A stretch of DNA of 64,000 nucleotides from Caldilineaceae bacterium. Its GTDB lineage: Bacteria; Chloroflexota; Anaerolineae; Caldilineales; Caldilineaceae. Position numbers and translations under genes: made by a program. How positions within the stretch are numbered: the first letter of the stretch is position 1; every line of letters begins with the position of its first letter. The DNA is taken from contig JAJEBF010000042.1 in the NCBI GenBank assembly GCA_022824025.1, forward strand, positions 248,001 through 312,000, in the 5' to 3' direction. The notes under the pieces were generated by a model. The model did no database searches and was not told the origin of the DNA. It saw only the letters and a list, made by a program, of their open reading frames with translations. Positions 44,331 through 52,124 of the stretch are shown piece by piece.

Positions 44331-45503
44331 TCACCGGTCCTTTGCCAGGAAGGCCAGGGCTTCGCTGACCCCCCCGCTCACATGGGGCACTTCGCAGGCG
44401 GCCAGCCCCATTTCGACGCCGCACAGCGTGCCGGCCAGCATCAGATCGTTCAGATCACCCAGATGCCCGATCCGGAAGACCTTTCCCTTTATCTGGCCGA
44501 GACCGGTTCCCAGCGACATGTCGAACCGTTCCAGGATAACCTGCCGCAGCACGTCGGCATTGTAGCCTGCCGGCATCGTCACTGCGGTCAGCGCCTGCGA
44601 GTAGGCTTTGGGGTCGCGGCAGTACACCTCCAGACCCCAACCGCGCACAGCGCGCCTTGTCGCCTCGGCCAGCCGCTCATGGCGAGCGAAAACATTGTCC
44701 AACCCTTCTTCGTGCAACAGCGACAGCGCCTCGTCCAAGCCGGAGAGCAGGTTGGTGGCGGGGGTGTAGGGAAAGAAGCCGCTCCGGTTGAATTCAAGGA
44801 TCTGGGTCCAATCCCAGTAGGAGCAGGGCAGCCCCGCGGTCTCCTTCGCGGCCAGCGCTTTGGGGCTGGCAGCGTTGAAACCGAGGCCGGGCGGCGTCAT
44901 CAGACCTTTCTGCGAACCGGCGATGGTGACATCCACGCCCCACGCTTCATGCCGGTATTCCATCGCGCCCAGTGAGGAGATCACGTCTACCATCAGCAGC
45001 GCGTCGTGACCGGTACGGTCGAGCGCCGCCCGCGCGCCCTCTATGTCATTGACAACGCCGGTCGATGTCTCATTGTGAACGATGGCCAGCGCCCGAATCT
45101 CCCTGCCCCGGTCCTCCGCCAGCCGGTTCTCCAGCGCGGACAGGTCGACCGGGCAGCGCCAATCGCCCTGCAACTCCTCCACAGTCAGTCCCACGCCGGC
45201 AGCCACTCTCTGCCAGTTTGTGGAAAACTGCCCATTTGAACCGAACAGCACGCGGTCGCCAGGTGAAAGCGTGTTCACCAGCGCCGCCTCCCATGCACCG
45301 CTGCCAGACGAGGGATATATGATCACCGGGCCCCCGGTCTGGAAGACCGGGTGGAGCCGTTCCAGGATACGGTGGGCCAGCTTTGCGCTGTCAGGACCCC
45401 GGTGGTCCATCGCGGGGCGGGAGAGGGCCTGTCTGACGCGCTCGGGCAGGTTGGTCGGGCCGGGTATCTGCAGAAAATGACGGCCGGGTTTTGCTTTGGT
45501 CAT
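44331..45503 (-). CDS. class V aminotransferase, serine/alanine--glyoxylate type
   Basis: This PLP enzyme (390 residues from ATG 45503, AAGGAAAGG upstream) resembles serine- or alanine-glyoxylate aminotransferases, which make glycine from glyoxylate. K199 in IAGSQKGLMTPPGLGF is the predicted Schiff-base lysine. D173 (VDVISS) should bind the pyridine nitrogen, and HNETSTG (143-149) is characteristic. A longer frame starts at 45533. It follows the SelA-like gene by 26 bp and precedes the FAD/Fe-S dehydrogenase, which could supply glyoxylate. Confidence 0.87.
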   Translation of the reverse strand: MTKAKPGRHFLQIPGPTNLPERVRQALSRPAMDHRGPDSAKLAHRILERLHPVFQTGGPVIIYPSSGSGAWEAALVNTLSPGDRVLFGSNGQFSTNWQRVAAGVGLTVEELQGDWRCPVDLSALENRLAEDRGREIRALAIVHNETSTGVVNDIEGARAALDRTGHDALLMVDVISSLGAMEYRHEAWGVDVTIAGSQKGLMTPPGLGFNAASPKALAAKETAGLPCSYWDWTQILEFNRSGFFPYTPATNLLSGLDEALSLLHEEGLDNVFARHERLAEATRRAVRGWGLEVYCRDPKAYSQALTAVTMPAGYNADVLRQVILERFDMSLGTGLGQIKGKVFRIGHLGDLNDLMLAGTLCGVEMGLAACEVPHVSGGVSEALAFLAKDR

Positions 45504-45529
45504 GGCGCCTTTCCTTCTGTTCCGGCCTG

Positions 45530-46657
45530 TCAAGCCAGCTCTTCCCGCAGCCGCCGCAGCACGATTTCAGTTTCGCCTTCTCCCAGCGTATGGACGGCAA
45601 GGTGCAGGCTGCCAGTTTCTGACCGGCAGAAGATTGCCGGCGAACCGTTCTGCAGCGCCTCGCTGACCTCCGCAGCAGTCCGTCCCTTGGTCTTTTCATC
45701 CCAACTGACATCCAGCCGCATCCAGGGGCCCTCTCCGTCCTGCTCCCACATGTTCCTGGCGCTTACGTCGGGAATCCCTGCCAAGCCGTCGGCAATCTGC
45801 GCAATTCGCTCCGACTGAAGCTGCAGCCGCTGCTCGTGGTCAGTGTTCAACCAGTGGCGAAGCGCGATTGTCGTGCCAATCACTTCCTGGCGGTCGACCT
45901 TGTAGCCGCGGCCAATGCTGTTGTTGCCCGTCTCGAAGCCGGTAAACCCGTTGAGCCGCGCCTTACTCACATACTCGCCATTGCCGCAGAGGATGCCGGT
46001 CGAATTTCCTGAGCCAAGGTACTTGCCGCCAAAGCAGACCAGGTCGGCGCCGCTGGTCGCGACGCGCCGCATTCGCTCCAGCGGGTAAATCTCGGCGGCC
46101 GCGTCCACCAGTACGGGAAGGCCGGCCGCGTGCGCGATTTCGATGGCGTCGGGCAGTGAAACCGTATTCGGGAAACGTTCGCCTGCCGCGAAATACAGGA
46201 TGCCCGCCGTTTGCGGCCCGATCGCGTCCCGCAGCTGCTGCGGCGTGCAGCTGTCTTTGTCTCCGACCTCAACCAGCTTGCCGCCCGGAACGGTGACGCT
46301 GCGATCATAGCGGTAACGGGTAGGTTTCTGAATGAGAAACTCGTCTCTCATTCCGGTCGTGTCGGGCAACTGACGAATGCGTTCCGGGTCATTGCCGGCC
46401 AGGATCCCCGCCGCCCCCTGCACCAGCGCAGCATAGCATCCCGACGTAACCAGCCCGCCTTCCGTCCCCAGCATGTCGGCGATGGCCTTTCCAGCGCCGT
46501 CAAACACGTCGTCCATCCGCGTATAGGCCGTGTTGGCCGACTCCATCGCCTCGCGCACCTCTGGCGAGAGCACAGATCCCCCCAGAATGGTCATGTGGCC
46601 CCCGGCATTGATGATCGGCTTGATGCCCAGGGTCTCATAGATGTCAGTAGTGGACAT
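45530..46657 (-). CDS. SelA/DgaE-like PLP-dependent enzyme
   Basis: The 375-residue protein is related to selenocysteine synthase SelA and to D-glucosaminate-6-phosphate ammonia-lyase (DgaE). Such homologues act on small sugar or amino acids rather than on tRNA. The PLP lysine is K212 (FGGKYLGS) and D185 (VDAAAE) contacts the cofactor. ATG 46657 has a strong AAGGAGG. It starts 19 bp after the enolase-superfamily gene, so it probably acts on the same substrate chain, perhaps as a lyase or aldolase. No other selenium gene is present. Confidence 0.8.
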   Translation of the reverse strand: MSTTDIYETLGIKPIINAGGHMTILGGSVLSPEVREAMESANTAYTRMDDVFDGAGKAIADMLGTEGGLVTSGCYAALVQGAAGILAGNDPERIRQLPDTTGMRDEFLIQKPTRYRYDRSVTVPGGKLVEVGDKDSCTPQQLRDAIGPQTAGILYFAAGERFPNTVSLPDAIEIAHAAGLPVLVDAAAEIYPLERMRRVATSGADLVCFGGKYLGSGNSTGILCGNGEYVSKARLNGFTGFETGNNSIGRGYKVDRQEVIGTTIALRHWLNTDHEQRLQLQSERIAQIADGLAGIPDVSARNMWEQDGEGPWMRLDVSWDEKTKGRTAAEVSEALQNGSPAIFCRSETGSLHLAVHTLGEGETEIVLRRLREELA

Positions 46658-46676
46658 GAGTTGGCGCCTCCTTGGC

Positions 46677-47867
46677 TCAGTTAAAGAAATCCTTATCATC
46701 CGCCTCCAGGTATTTGCTGGCTGCGGTTTTGTTCAAGCTGACACCCAGACCTGGCCGGTCCCAGACGGTGATGTAGCTGTTCTCGACGATTGGGTCGGGC
46801 AGGCCGTCGACAATATCATACCACCATTCGGGGCGACCGACCGGGTACTCGAACGCGATGTAGTTGCGGGGCATCGCCGCGGCTGCCTGCACGAGCGCGG
46901 CCAGCCCGATCAGGCCGTCCCCCGTGCCATGGGGAGCCATCAGAATCCCGTGAAGATCGGCGTACTCGGCCACCCATTTCAGTTCCGCAATGCCCCCGAT
47001 GTCGGCCGGGTCCGGCCCGATGATGTTGACGGCCTGCATTTCGAACAGCGGCTTGAAGTGCTGGCGCAGGTAGATCTGTTCCCCCGTATGGATTGGGGTC
47101 GACGTGCTGCGCGTCAGCTCGCGGTAGAGTTCCGCGAGCACATACGGCGTGTAGTCGCCGGTGATGGTATCCTCCAGCCACATGATGTGCAGCCCCTCCA
47201 CCGCTTTCGCCAAACGGATGGCGTCCGGGACGGTCCACCCGGGTCCACAGTCAAGGGCCAGGCCGACGCTGTCCCCCAGGGCATCCTTCATCGCCTCGAC
47301 GCAGGCGACGACATGGTTCAAGCCCTTCTCTGTGAGCAGGCCGCGCTCCGTCTGATGGTAGACGTCCAGACGCTCGCCGTAGAAAAAGTCCTCTACCTGG
47401 TTCGGCATGCGGCTGTGGAAGCCGATGCCCTGTTTTATAATGGCGAAGCCTTCGCTGGATTCCGCCATACGGGCCATATTCTCCGCATAGTGCTCGGGCT
47501 CCTGACCGGCCATGGGGAACCGCCGCGCGCCGTTGTAGACGAGTACCTTGTCGCGGACTTTTCCTCCAAGCAATTTGTAGACCGGCACGCCCGCGGCCTG
47601 CCCGGCGATGTCCCATAGGGCCATTTCGATCGCGCTGACCGCGCTGCCCCAGGGTTTGAAGCTCCCCAGCCGGCGAATGCGCAACATGACCCGTTCCACA
47701 TCGGTCGGGTCCTGCCCCAAAATGAAGTCGCGGTAAAAGAGGACGTGGGGCTTGAGATACGATTTGAAGTGCTCGGCCTGACCGTAACCCTCGATACCGG
47801 CATCAGTGGTGATGCGAACGACAGGACTGCCCCCCAGAACCGCGCACTTGAGATCGGTGATCCGCAT
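46677..47867 (-). CDS. enolase-superfamily sugar-acid dehydratase (mandelate racemase/MLE-like)
   Basis: This 396-residue enzyme has the barrel metal ligands D206 (LDCGPG), E232 (WLEDT) and E263 (TGEQIY). The likely catalytic bases are K145 and H313 (MAPHGTGDG). Family members such as galactonate, rhamnonate and related acid-sugar dehydratases make 2-keto-3-deoxy acids. The exact substrate cannot be assigned. ATG 47867 has GGAGG upstream. It leads the four-gene operon and is divergent from a FAH-family hydrolase, the partner class in diketo-hydrolase sugar pathways. Confidence 0.85.
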   Translation of the reverse strand: MRITDLKCAVLGGSPVVRITTDAGIEGYGQAEHFKSYLKPHVLFYRDFILGQDPTDVERVMLRIRRLGSFKPWGSAVSAIEMALWDIAGQAAGVPVYKLLGGKVRDKVLVYNGARRFPMAGQEPEHYAENMARMAESSEGFAIIKQGIGFHSRMPNQVEDFFYGERLDVYHQTERGLLTEKGLNHVVACVEAMKDALGDSVGLALDCGPGWTVPDAIRLAKAVEGLHIMWLEDTITGDYTPYVLAELYRELTRSTSTPIHTGEQIYLRQHFKPLFEMQAVNIIGPDPADIGGIAELKWVAEYADLHGILMAPHGTGDGLIGLAALVQAAAAMPRNYIAFEYPVGRPEWWYDIVDGLPDPIVENSYITVWDRPGLGVSLNKTAASKYLEADDKDFFN

Positions 47868-48060
47868 TGAGAGCCTCCGCGATGATTTGTGATTCCTGGA
47901 AACCGGGAGTGATGCCCCCAGCCTCAGATTGAGTCTTGATGGGACCGGTCTTCAGGTCGGTCCTGTCGCCCGCGCCGACTGTCGCCCCGGCCAATAGGAA
48001 CGGCCGAAGTATGATGGGCAGACATCTCAAGATTGTACTGCGTTTTGATGATGAATGCCA

Positions 48061-48360
48061 CAACGCGACCTTGATTTCGTCTGAACGGGGATTTGGGGAG
48101 ATTTTTGGGATTAGGGGGATGGGGGAACTGCAGTGGTCAGTGGGTGGCGGGAAGGGGAGGCTAAGCGGGAGGGCATAGGGGGGATCGGTGGGCGTGGTAG
48201 GGGGCGAGGGGGAGGGTGAGGGGACGGGTTTTGGTTTCACGTTAATGGGCTGCGGGGCGCGTCACTGGTTTGCGCGGGCGGGGGCGCGGCGCGGTTACCG
48301 TGGGGGCGTTGCGGGGGGATTCCCCCCGCACAAGGGAAGCCGCTTGCGGCTGACCGCCCC
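48061..48360. repeat. intergenic mosaic of short dispersed repeats (block 1)
   Basis: Three elements found elsewhere in the window lie here. (a) A 24-bp element at 48073-48096 recurs identically at 51792-51815. (b) A GCAGTGGTCAGTGGG-type element at about 48130-48152 recurs at 50043-50065. (c) A 35-bp element at 48325-48359, with inner palindrome AGCCGC-TT-GCGGCT, recurs at 50100-50134 with one mismatch. The stretch is G-rich and has no believable coding frame. Confidence 0.8.
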
Positions 48361-48514
48361 AAAGATAGCAGTAAGGAGAGAGAAAGACAGGTTGAGCCGG
48401 GAAGCAGTCATGACTCTGGCGAGTTTCGGGCTGTCGCGGGGAAACTATGCTGATACCTGGAACGCGCTTCTCCTGACAACACCAAATCCGGACTGGGTCC
48501 GAGCCACTCGCATG

Positions 48515-48544
48515 TTGGCAATAGAACAGGTGATCTAGTATAAT
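48515..48544 (+). promoter_or_regulatory. near-consensus sigma-70 promoter TTGGCA-N18-TATAAT
   Basis: A 5/6 -35 (48515-48520) and a perfect -10 (48539-48544) are spaced by 18 bp. This is the best promoter seen in the window. The first downstream ORF with a Shine-Dalgarno is the 46-codon ORF at 48601. The FAH gene lies 450 nt further on and has its own candidate promoter. Confidence 0.6.
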
Positions 48545-48600
48545 GCTATCACAGGGACCTGGCAGGCTGGCAGTTCGGCGCAGGGAGGGATTTTGCAGAC

Positions 48601-48741
48601 ATGATTCAGTTCCTGGCTTCCTTTGCAAGTCACCTGCCGGCCCTTCTCCTATCGGTCATCTTCAGGCCGGCGCGGCGGAGCATCATGCGTGTGCGCCATC
48701 CTCCCTCGAATGGCGCACACGCAGGCCCGGGAAGACGATAG
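48601..48741 (+). CDS. candidate small hydrophobic protein, 46 residues
   Basis: ATG 48601 follows AGGGAGGGA (48582-48590) by 10 nt and a near-consensus promoter by about 55 nt. The peptide begins MIQFLASFASHLPALLLSVIF, a single hydrophobic segment, and ends in an Arg/Pro-rich basic tail. This is the general build of small membrane peptides, including some type I toxins. Codons about 29-41 overlap a perfect 14-bp hairpin. I know no homologue, and the tail could simply reflect the hairpin and GC-rich DNA, so the call rests on expression signals only. Confidence 0.35.
   Translation: MIQFLASFASHLPALLLSVIFRPARRSIMRVRHPPSNGAHAGPGRR
48686..48723. promoter_or_regulatory. 14-bp perfect hairpin with anti-Shine-Dalgarno-like loop
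   Basis: Arms 48686-48699 and 48710-48723 (TGCGTGTGCGCCAT and its complement) pair perfectly around a 10-nt loop. The loop begins CCTCCCT, the exact complement of AGGGAGG at 48582-48588 in front of the small ORF. No U-run follows, so it is not a standard terminator. Confidence 0.5.
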
Positions 48742-48833
48742 AGACACTCACTGACTCGGTCTCTCTAGTCGGCTTGCAATGTCTTGCCCGCCTGAGACCA
48801 GACGAAACCGCAGTTCTCCAGCAAAGCCCATTC

Positions 48834-48842
48834 TGGTACAAT
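48834..48842 (+). promoter_or_regulatory. extended -10 promoter TGGTACAAT of FAH-family gene
   Basis: TG-N-TACAAT lies about 160 bp upstream of the hydrolase ATG; no clear -35 is visible. Its form matches the extended -10 elements before alaS and the YdjM-like gene. Confidence 0.45.
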
Positions 48843-49000
48843 AGGCCCGGCGCGACCTGGCGCGACAACACCTGCCGCCACGGCATCTTTGGGCAGACCA
48901 CCGACTCAACGCAACTTTCCTGCCGGCTCTAAACTGTTGCCAACCCCGAGCCGGCGGGCGGCTCAAACAACCAACGGAATGATCAAAGAGGAAAACCACA

Positions 49001-49846
49001 ATGCGACTTCTGCTTTTCGACGACTACAAACTGGGTGTTTGGCGCGGCGACCAGGTTCTGGACGTGTCCGCCGCCGTCGCAGACAGCGATCATCACACGC
49101 CGCAAGAGATGATGGAGATGCTGATCCGCGATTGGGCCGACGTCGAACCTCGCATCCAAGATGCGGCCGCATCAGCCACCGGCGTCCCTCTGGACGATGT
49201 TACGTGCCGGCCGCCCATCCCCAGGCCGGGGCAGCTGGTCTGTCTCGCCGGAAACTACCTGGAACCCGCTAAGCCGGAGCGGGGCCTGTTCAACGCTTTC
49301 CTCAAGTCGCCCAACGCCGCGCTAGGCCACGGCGGGACCGTCGTCCTGCCCGGGGCCGAGGCGACCGTCTTTCACTTCGAGCCGGAGCTGGCCATTGTAA
49401 TCGGCAAAGAGGCCAGCTATCTCGCCGCCGAAGACGCGATGGACCATGTTTTCGGCTATACCCAGTTTATCGATGTCTCCGCCAGAGGGCTGCCGGGCGG
49501 ATTCTTCCTGGGAAAGTCGTGGCATACTTTCGCGCCTCTGGGACCTGTCCTGGTCACTCGCGATGAAGTCTCGGACGCCAACGACCTCAACGTCCGCCTC
49601 TGGGTCAATGACGAAGAGCGCCACGACATTTCCACCAGCGACATGGACCGACACATTCCCGAACTGCTGGCTGAGGTCACCAACGTGCTGCCTCTGCAGC
49701 CCGGGGACGTGGTTGCCACCGGCACCCACCATTTCGGTCTGGAACCAGTCCAGGACGGGGATACTGTCAGGCTTGAGATCGAAGAGCTCGGTCCGCCGCT
49801 CGTCGTACACTGCTCCGACCCGTCAGGACGCTCCTGGGACCGATGA
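49001..49846 (+). CDS. fumarylacetoacetate hydrolase (FAH) family protein
   Basis: FAH-family enzymes hydrolyse or decarboxylate 2,4-diketo or related acids with a divalent metal. The 281-residue protein has the metal ligands E127 and E129 (FHFEPELAIVIG) and D158 (FIDVSARGL), with GKSWHTFAPLGP and VATGTHHF near the C-terminus. ATG 49001 has AGAGGA upstream. It is divergent from the dehydratase operon, which fits a 2,4-diketo-3-deoxy sugar-acid hydrolase as in the rhamnose diketo pathway. Other FAH activities are possible. A strong terminator follows. Confidence 0.85.
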   Translation: MRLLLFDDYKLGVWRGDQVLDVSAAVADSDHHTPQEMMEMLIRDWADVEPRIQDAAASATGVPLDDVTCRPPIPRPGQLVCLAGNYLEPAKPERGLFNAFLKSPNAALGHGGTVVLPGAEATVFHFEPELAIVIGKEASYLAAEDAMDHVFGYTQFIDVSARGLPGGFFLGKSWHTFAPLGPVLVTRDEVSDANDLNVRLWVNDEERHDISTSDMDRHIPELLAEVTNVLPLQPGDVVATGTHHFGLEPVQDGDTVRLEIEELGPPLVVHCSDPSGRSWDR

Positions 49847-49922
49847 CCCAGACGTGATCAGGGGATCCGCGGCTTCGATGCTCGGACCCGAACCCTACGC
49901 ATACAAGGCCCCGGTCCATCAG

Positions 49923-49950
49923 AAGGGCGCCCCTCACGGGCGCCCTTTTT
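49923..49950 (+). terminator. strong rho-independent terminator after FAH gene
   Basis: A 10-bp perfect stem, AAGGGCGCCC (49923-49932) with GGGCGCCCTT (49938-49947), has loop CTCAC and runs into TTTTT. It ends the FAH transcription unit and insulates the propeller/transporter cluster downstream. Confidence 0.85.
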
Positions 49951-50303
49951 GTTGGAGTACCCACCATTCAGATCGCGGGGGCGACGAGGTGGTCGCGTGG
50001 TTCGGGCGCGGTCCTTTTTGGGGGGAGTGGCGGGGGAGAATTGCAGCGGTCAGTGGTTGGCGGGATCGGGGATGCGTCGGGGCGTTGTGGGGCGTGTCAC
50101 CCGCACAAGGGAGGCCGCTTGCGGCTGACCGCCCAGGATGAGGAATGAGGGGAGAGAAGTGAGGCGTGAGAGTAACAGTTTTACGCGGGGTGCAGCTCTG
50201 CGTGCAGAGAGTTGACTGCTGTCGCGGGCCGATTCCACTGCATCCTCTAAGTTGTTTTTCCTGGCCGCCCCACCTCTGGCCTGTGCCTCTGAGATTTCGG
50301 CCC
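49951..50303. repeat. intergenic mosaic of short dispersed repeats (block 2)
   Basis: No gene is supported here. The stretch repeats elements of block 1 in the same order and orientation. The GTCAGTGG-type element is at 50043-50065 and the 35-bp element at 50100-50134, here 57 bp apart against 195 bp in block 1. Flanking sequence around 50077-50099 is also similar to 48300-48324. Confidence 0.75.
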
Positions 50304-50332
50304 TTGTCGCGCCGACTTGACTGTGATACGAT
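50304..50332 (+). promoter_or_regulatory. sigma-70-like promoter of first propeller gene
   Basis: TTGTCG (50304-50309) is spaced 17 bp from TACGAT (50327-50332), with a TG extension at 50324-50325. It would give a 5' leader of about 285 nt. Confidence 0.5.
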
Positions 50333-50408
50333 CAGGCACGAGGGATTGGGATCCATCCCGGTGCTGAAGCGCCGCCGGCGCCGACCGCACAGGGTGATGG
50401 ATGGTAAT

Positions 50409-50453
50409 CTGGTTGCCGCTCATCTTTCTCAACAGGAAGTTGGCGGCAACCAG
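50409..50453 (+). promoter_or_regulatory. 11-bp inverted repeat in the leader of the first propeller gene
   Basis: CTGGTTGCCGC (50409-50419) and GCGGCAACCAG (50443-50453) pair perfectly across 23 nt. The half-site GGCAACCAG recurs at 52002-52010 just after the promoter of the next gene. It could be an operator for a local regulator or a leader hairpin. Confidence 0.4.
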
Positions 50454-50625
50454 GTCAGCTACCCCGGTCCGCAGATTCTTGATCTGACGCCTCTTCTTGC
50501 CGCTTCCTACCGCGTTCCCATGCCCCGCCGTGATCAGAAACTGCTAATCCGCCCATTGCGGAGTTGGGCCGGGCCAGCACTGATCTTTCGTCGTCCCAAT
50601 CGTGTATAGCATACAGGGAACAAAT

Positions 50626-51825
50626 ATGATTTCGCCGCGACCGATAACCACAGGACCCAATTTCCACTGGTTCGGCTACTACGACAAGCTTCAGTTCGAC
50701 CCCGCCGCGCGCTACGCGCTGGGTATGGCTGTCGACTTTGAGCATCGCGAGCCGACCCCCGCGGATGTGATCAGAATCGGCATGGTTGACCTGTCGGATG
50801 GAGACCGCTGGATCGATTTGGGGGAGAGCCGGGCCTGGGGCTGGCAGGCCGGCTGCATGCTGCAGTGGATTCCCCAATCCGCACAGAATGTCATCTGGAA
50901 TGACAGGGAAGACGGCCGGTTCGTCAGTCACATCCTGAATGTCGATACCGGCCGCAAGCGGACGTTGCCCCACCCCGTCTTCACTCTCAGCCCGGACGGC
51001 CGCAGCGCCCTGTCCATCGACTTTCACCGTCTCGAAGACATGCGCCCCGGTTACGGCTACATGGGCATCCCCGACCCCTGGGAGAATGTGATGGCGCCGC
51101 AGGAAACCGGCATCTGGGACGTCGACCTCCGAACCGGCGAAAGCAGGCTGATCGTAAGCCTGGCTGAGGTGGCGGCCCTCCCCTATCCGCATGGCGACAT
51201 CCGGAAGGCCAAGCACTATTTCAACGTCCTCATATTCAATCCCTGCGGGTCCCACTTTCTCTTCCTTCACCGCTGGCGTCTGGCCGGCGGCCCCTTCCAC
51301 ACGCGGATGTTGACCGCTAGAGCGGACGGCTCTGAACTGAAGGTCGTCGATCACTCCGGCCACACTTCTCACCTGATCTGGCGCGACGACTCCCATATTC
51401 TGGCCTGGTCCCGGCGCCCTTCTCACGGCGGCGCCTACTATCTGTTCCCCAATGCCGGCGACGGCGCGCATGGGCCCGATCAAGTGGTCGGCAAAGAGAA
51501 GATGCCTCTCAATGGGCATTGCACCTACCTGACGGACAACGACTGGATCCTGAACGACACCTACCCGCAAGGCGAACAGCGTCTTCAAGACCTCTACCTC
51601 TACCATGTCCCGACCGACCGCCGCATAGATTTGGGCCGGTTTCACTCGCCGCCTGCTTATACGAACTCCTTGCGCTGCGACCTCCATCCCCGCTCAAGCC
51701 CCGACGGCTCGAAAGTCGCAATCGATTCCGCCCACGCCGGAAACGGGCGTCAGATGTATCTCTTTGACGTGCGGGGGATTGTCGGGACGGAGATTTCGTC
51801 TGAACGGGGATTTGGAGGGATTTAG
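50626..51825 (+). CDS. beta-propeller protein resembling oligogalacturonate lyase (PL22-like), copy 1
   Basis: The 399-residue cytoplasmic protein (ATG 50626 with AGGGA; an in-frame GTG lies at 50602) has WD/TolB-like propeller repeats such as TLSPDGRSAL. Histidines sit in FLHRWR, GHTSHLIW, NGHCTYL and DLHPR, a layout resembling the metal/catalytic sites of oligogalacturonate lyases. It lacks a signal peptide, consistent with acting on imported oligosaccharides. It is clearly paralogous to the gene at 62841. Its last 12 residues or so (TEISSERGFGGI) are encoded by a dispersed intergenic repeat, so the native C-terminus seems to have been replaced. Lyase activity is inferred. Confidence 0.6.
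   Translation: MISPRPITTGPNFHWFGYYDKLQFDPAARYALGMAVDFEHREPTPADVIRIGMVDLSDGDRWIDLGESRAWGWQAGCMLQWIPQSAQNVIWNDREDGRFVSHILNVDTGRKRTLPHPVFTLSPDGRSALSIDFHRLEDMRPGYGYMGIPDPWENVMAPQETGIWDVDLRTGESRLIVSLAEVAALPYPHGDIRKAKHYFNVLIFNPCGSHFLFLHRWRLAGGPFHTRMLTARADGSELKVVDHSGHTSHLIWRDDSHILAWSRRPSHGGAYYLFPNAGDGAHGPDQVVGKEKMPLNGHCTYLTDNDWILNDTYPQGEQRLQDLYLYHVPTDRRIDLGRFHSPPAYTNSLRCDLHPRSSPDGSKVAIDSAHAGNGRQMYLFDVRGIVGTEISSERGFGGI
51792..51815. repeat. 24-bp dispersed repeat overlapping a gene end
   Basis: The 24 bases are identical to 48073-48096 and similar sequence continues for about 15 bp. Here they supply the last codons and the stop region of the propeller gene. Confidence 0.85.
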
Positions 51826-52124
51826 GGGATCGGAGGAAGGGTTTTGATTTGTGGGCGAGGGCGGGTCTAAGGCTTTCGTTGGGAACAGCGACTGGGTCCT
51901 GGCACGCGGTTCAGATGTCAATCCCAGATTTGGACCGAGTGCCCCACTTTTGCTGGCATTGACGAGCCTCTACTTTTCCTTTAGAATGACGCAATCTACG
52001 TGGCAACCAGTCCTGCTTTTTCGAGTGAAACGGCGAGCTCTTTTCTCCTTCGGTTGCTGCGGAATGTCCCATCTCGTTACGACCATGGCGAAGGATTCCA
52101 CAGGCAAATAAGAGAGAGGCCCCC
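51826..52124. other. intergenic leader with promoter, no gene
   Basis: About 300 bp separate the propeller gene from the DxDGDG-repeat gene. It contains the promoter at 51959-51987 and no supported coding frame. A Shine-Dalgarno-like GAGAGAGG is at 52112-52119. Confidence 0.6.
51959..51987 (+). promoter_or_regulatory. sigma-70 promoter TTGACG-N17-TAGAAT
   Basis: Both boxes match consensus at 5/6 with an ideal 17-bp spacer (51959-51964 and 51982-51987). It should drive the lyase-like gene and perhaps the transporter operon. GGCAACCAG (52002-52010) lies just after the predicted start of transcription. Confidence 0.6.

Noticed and set aside
45530..46657. Selenocysteine synthase SelA and a selenoprotein system
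   Set aside because: The protein lies in a sugar-acid-type operon, lacks selB, selD or tRNA-Sec nearby, and fits the DgaE-like branch better.
48188..48538. 116-codon open frame in the repeat block
   Set aside because: The product is a Gly/Glu-rich translation of G-rich repeats, with no Shine-Dalgarno and no conserved character.
48325..50134. CRISPR-like array from the 35-bp repeat copies
   Set aside because: Only two copies 1.8 kb apart were seen, with no regular spacers and no cas genes.
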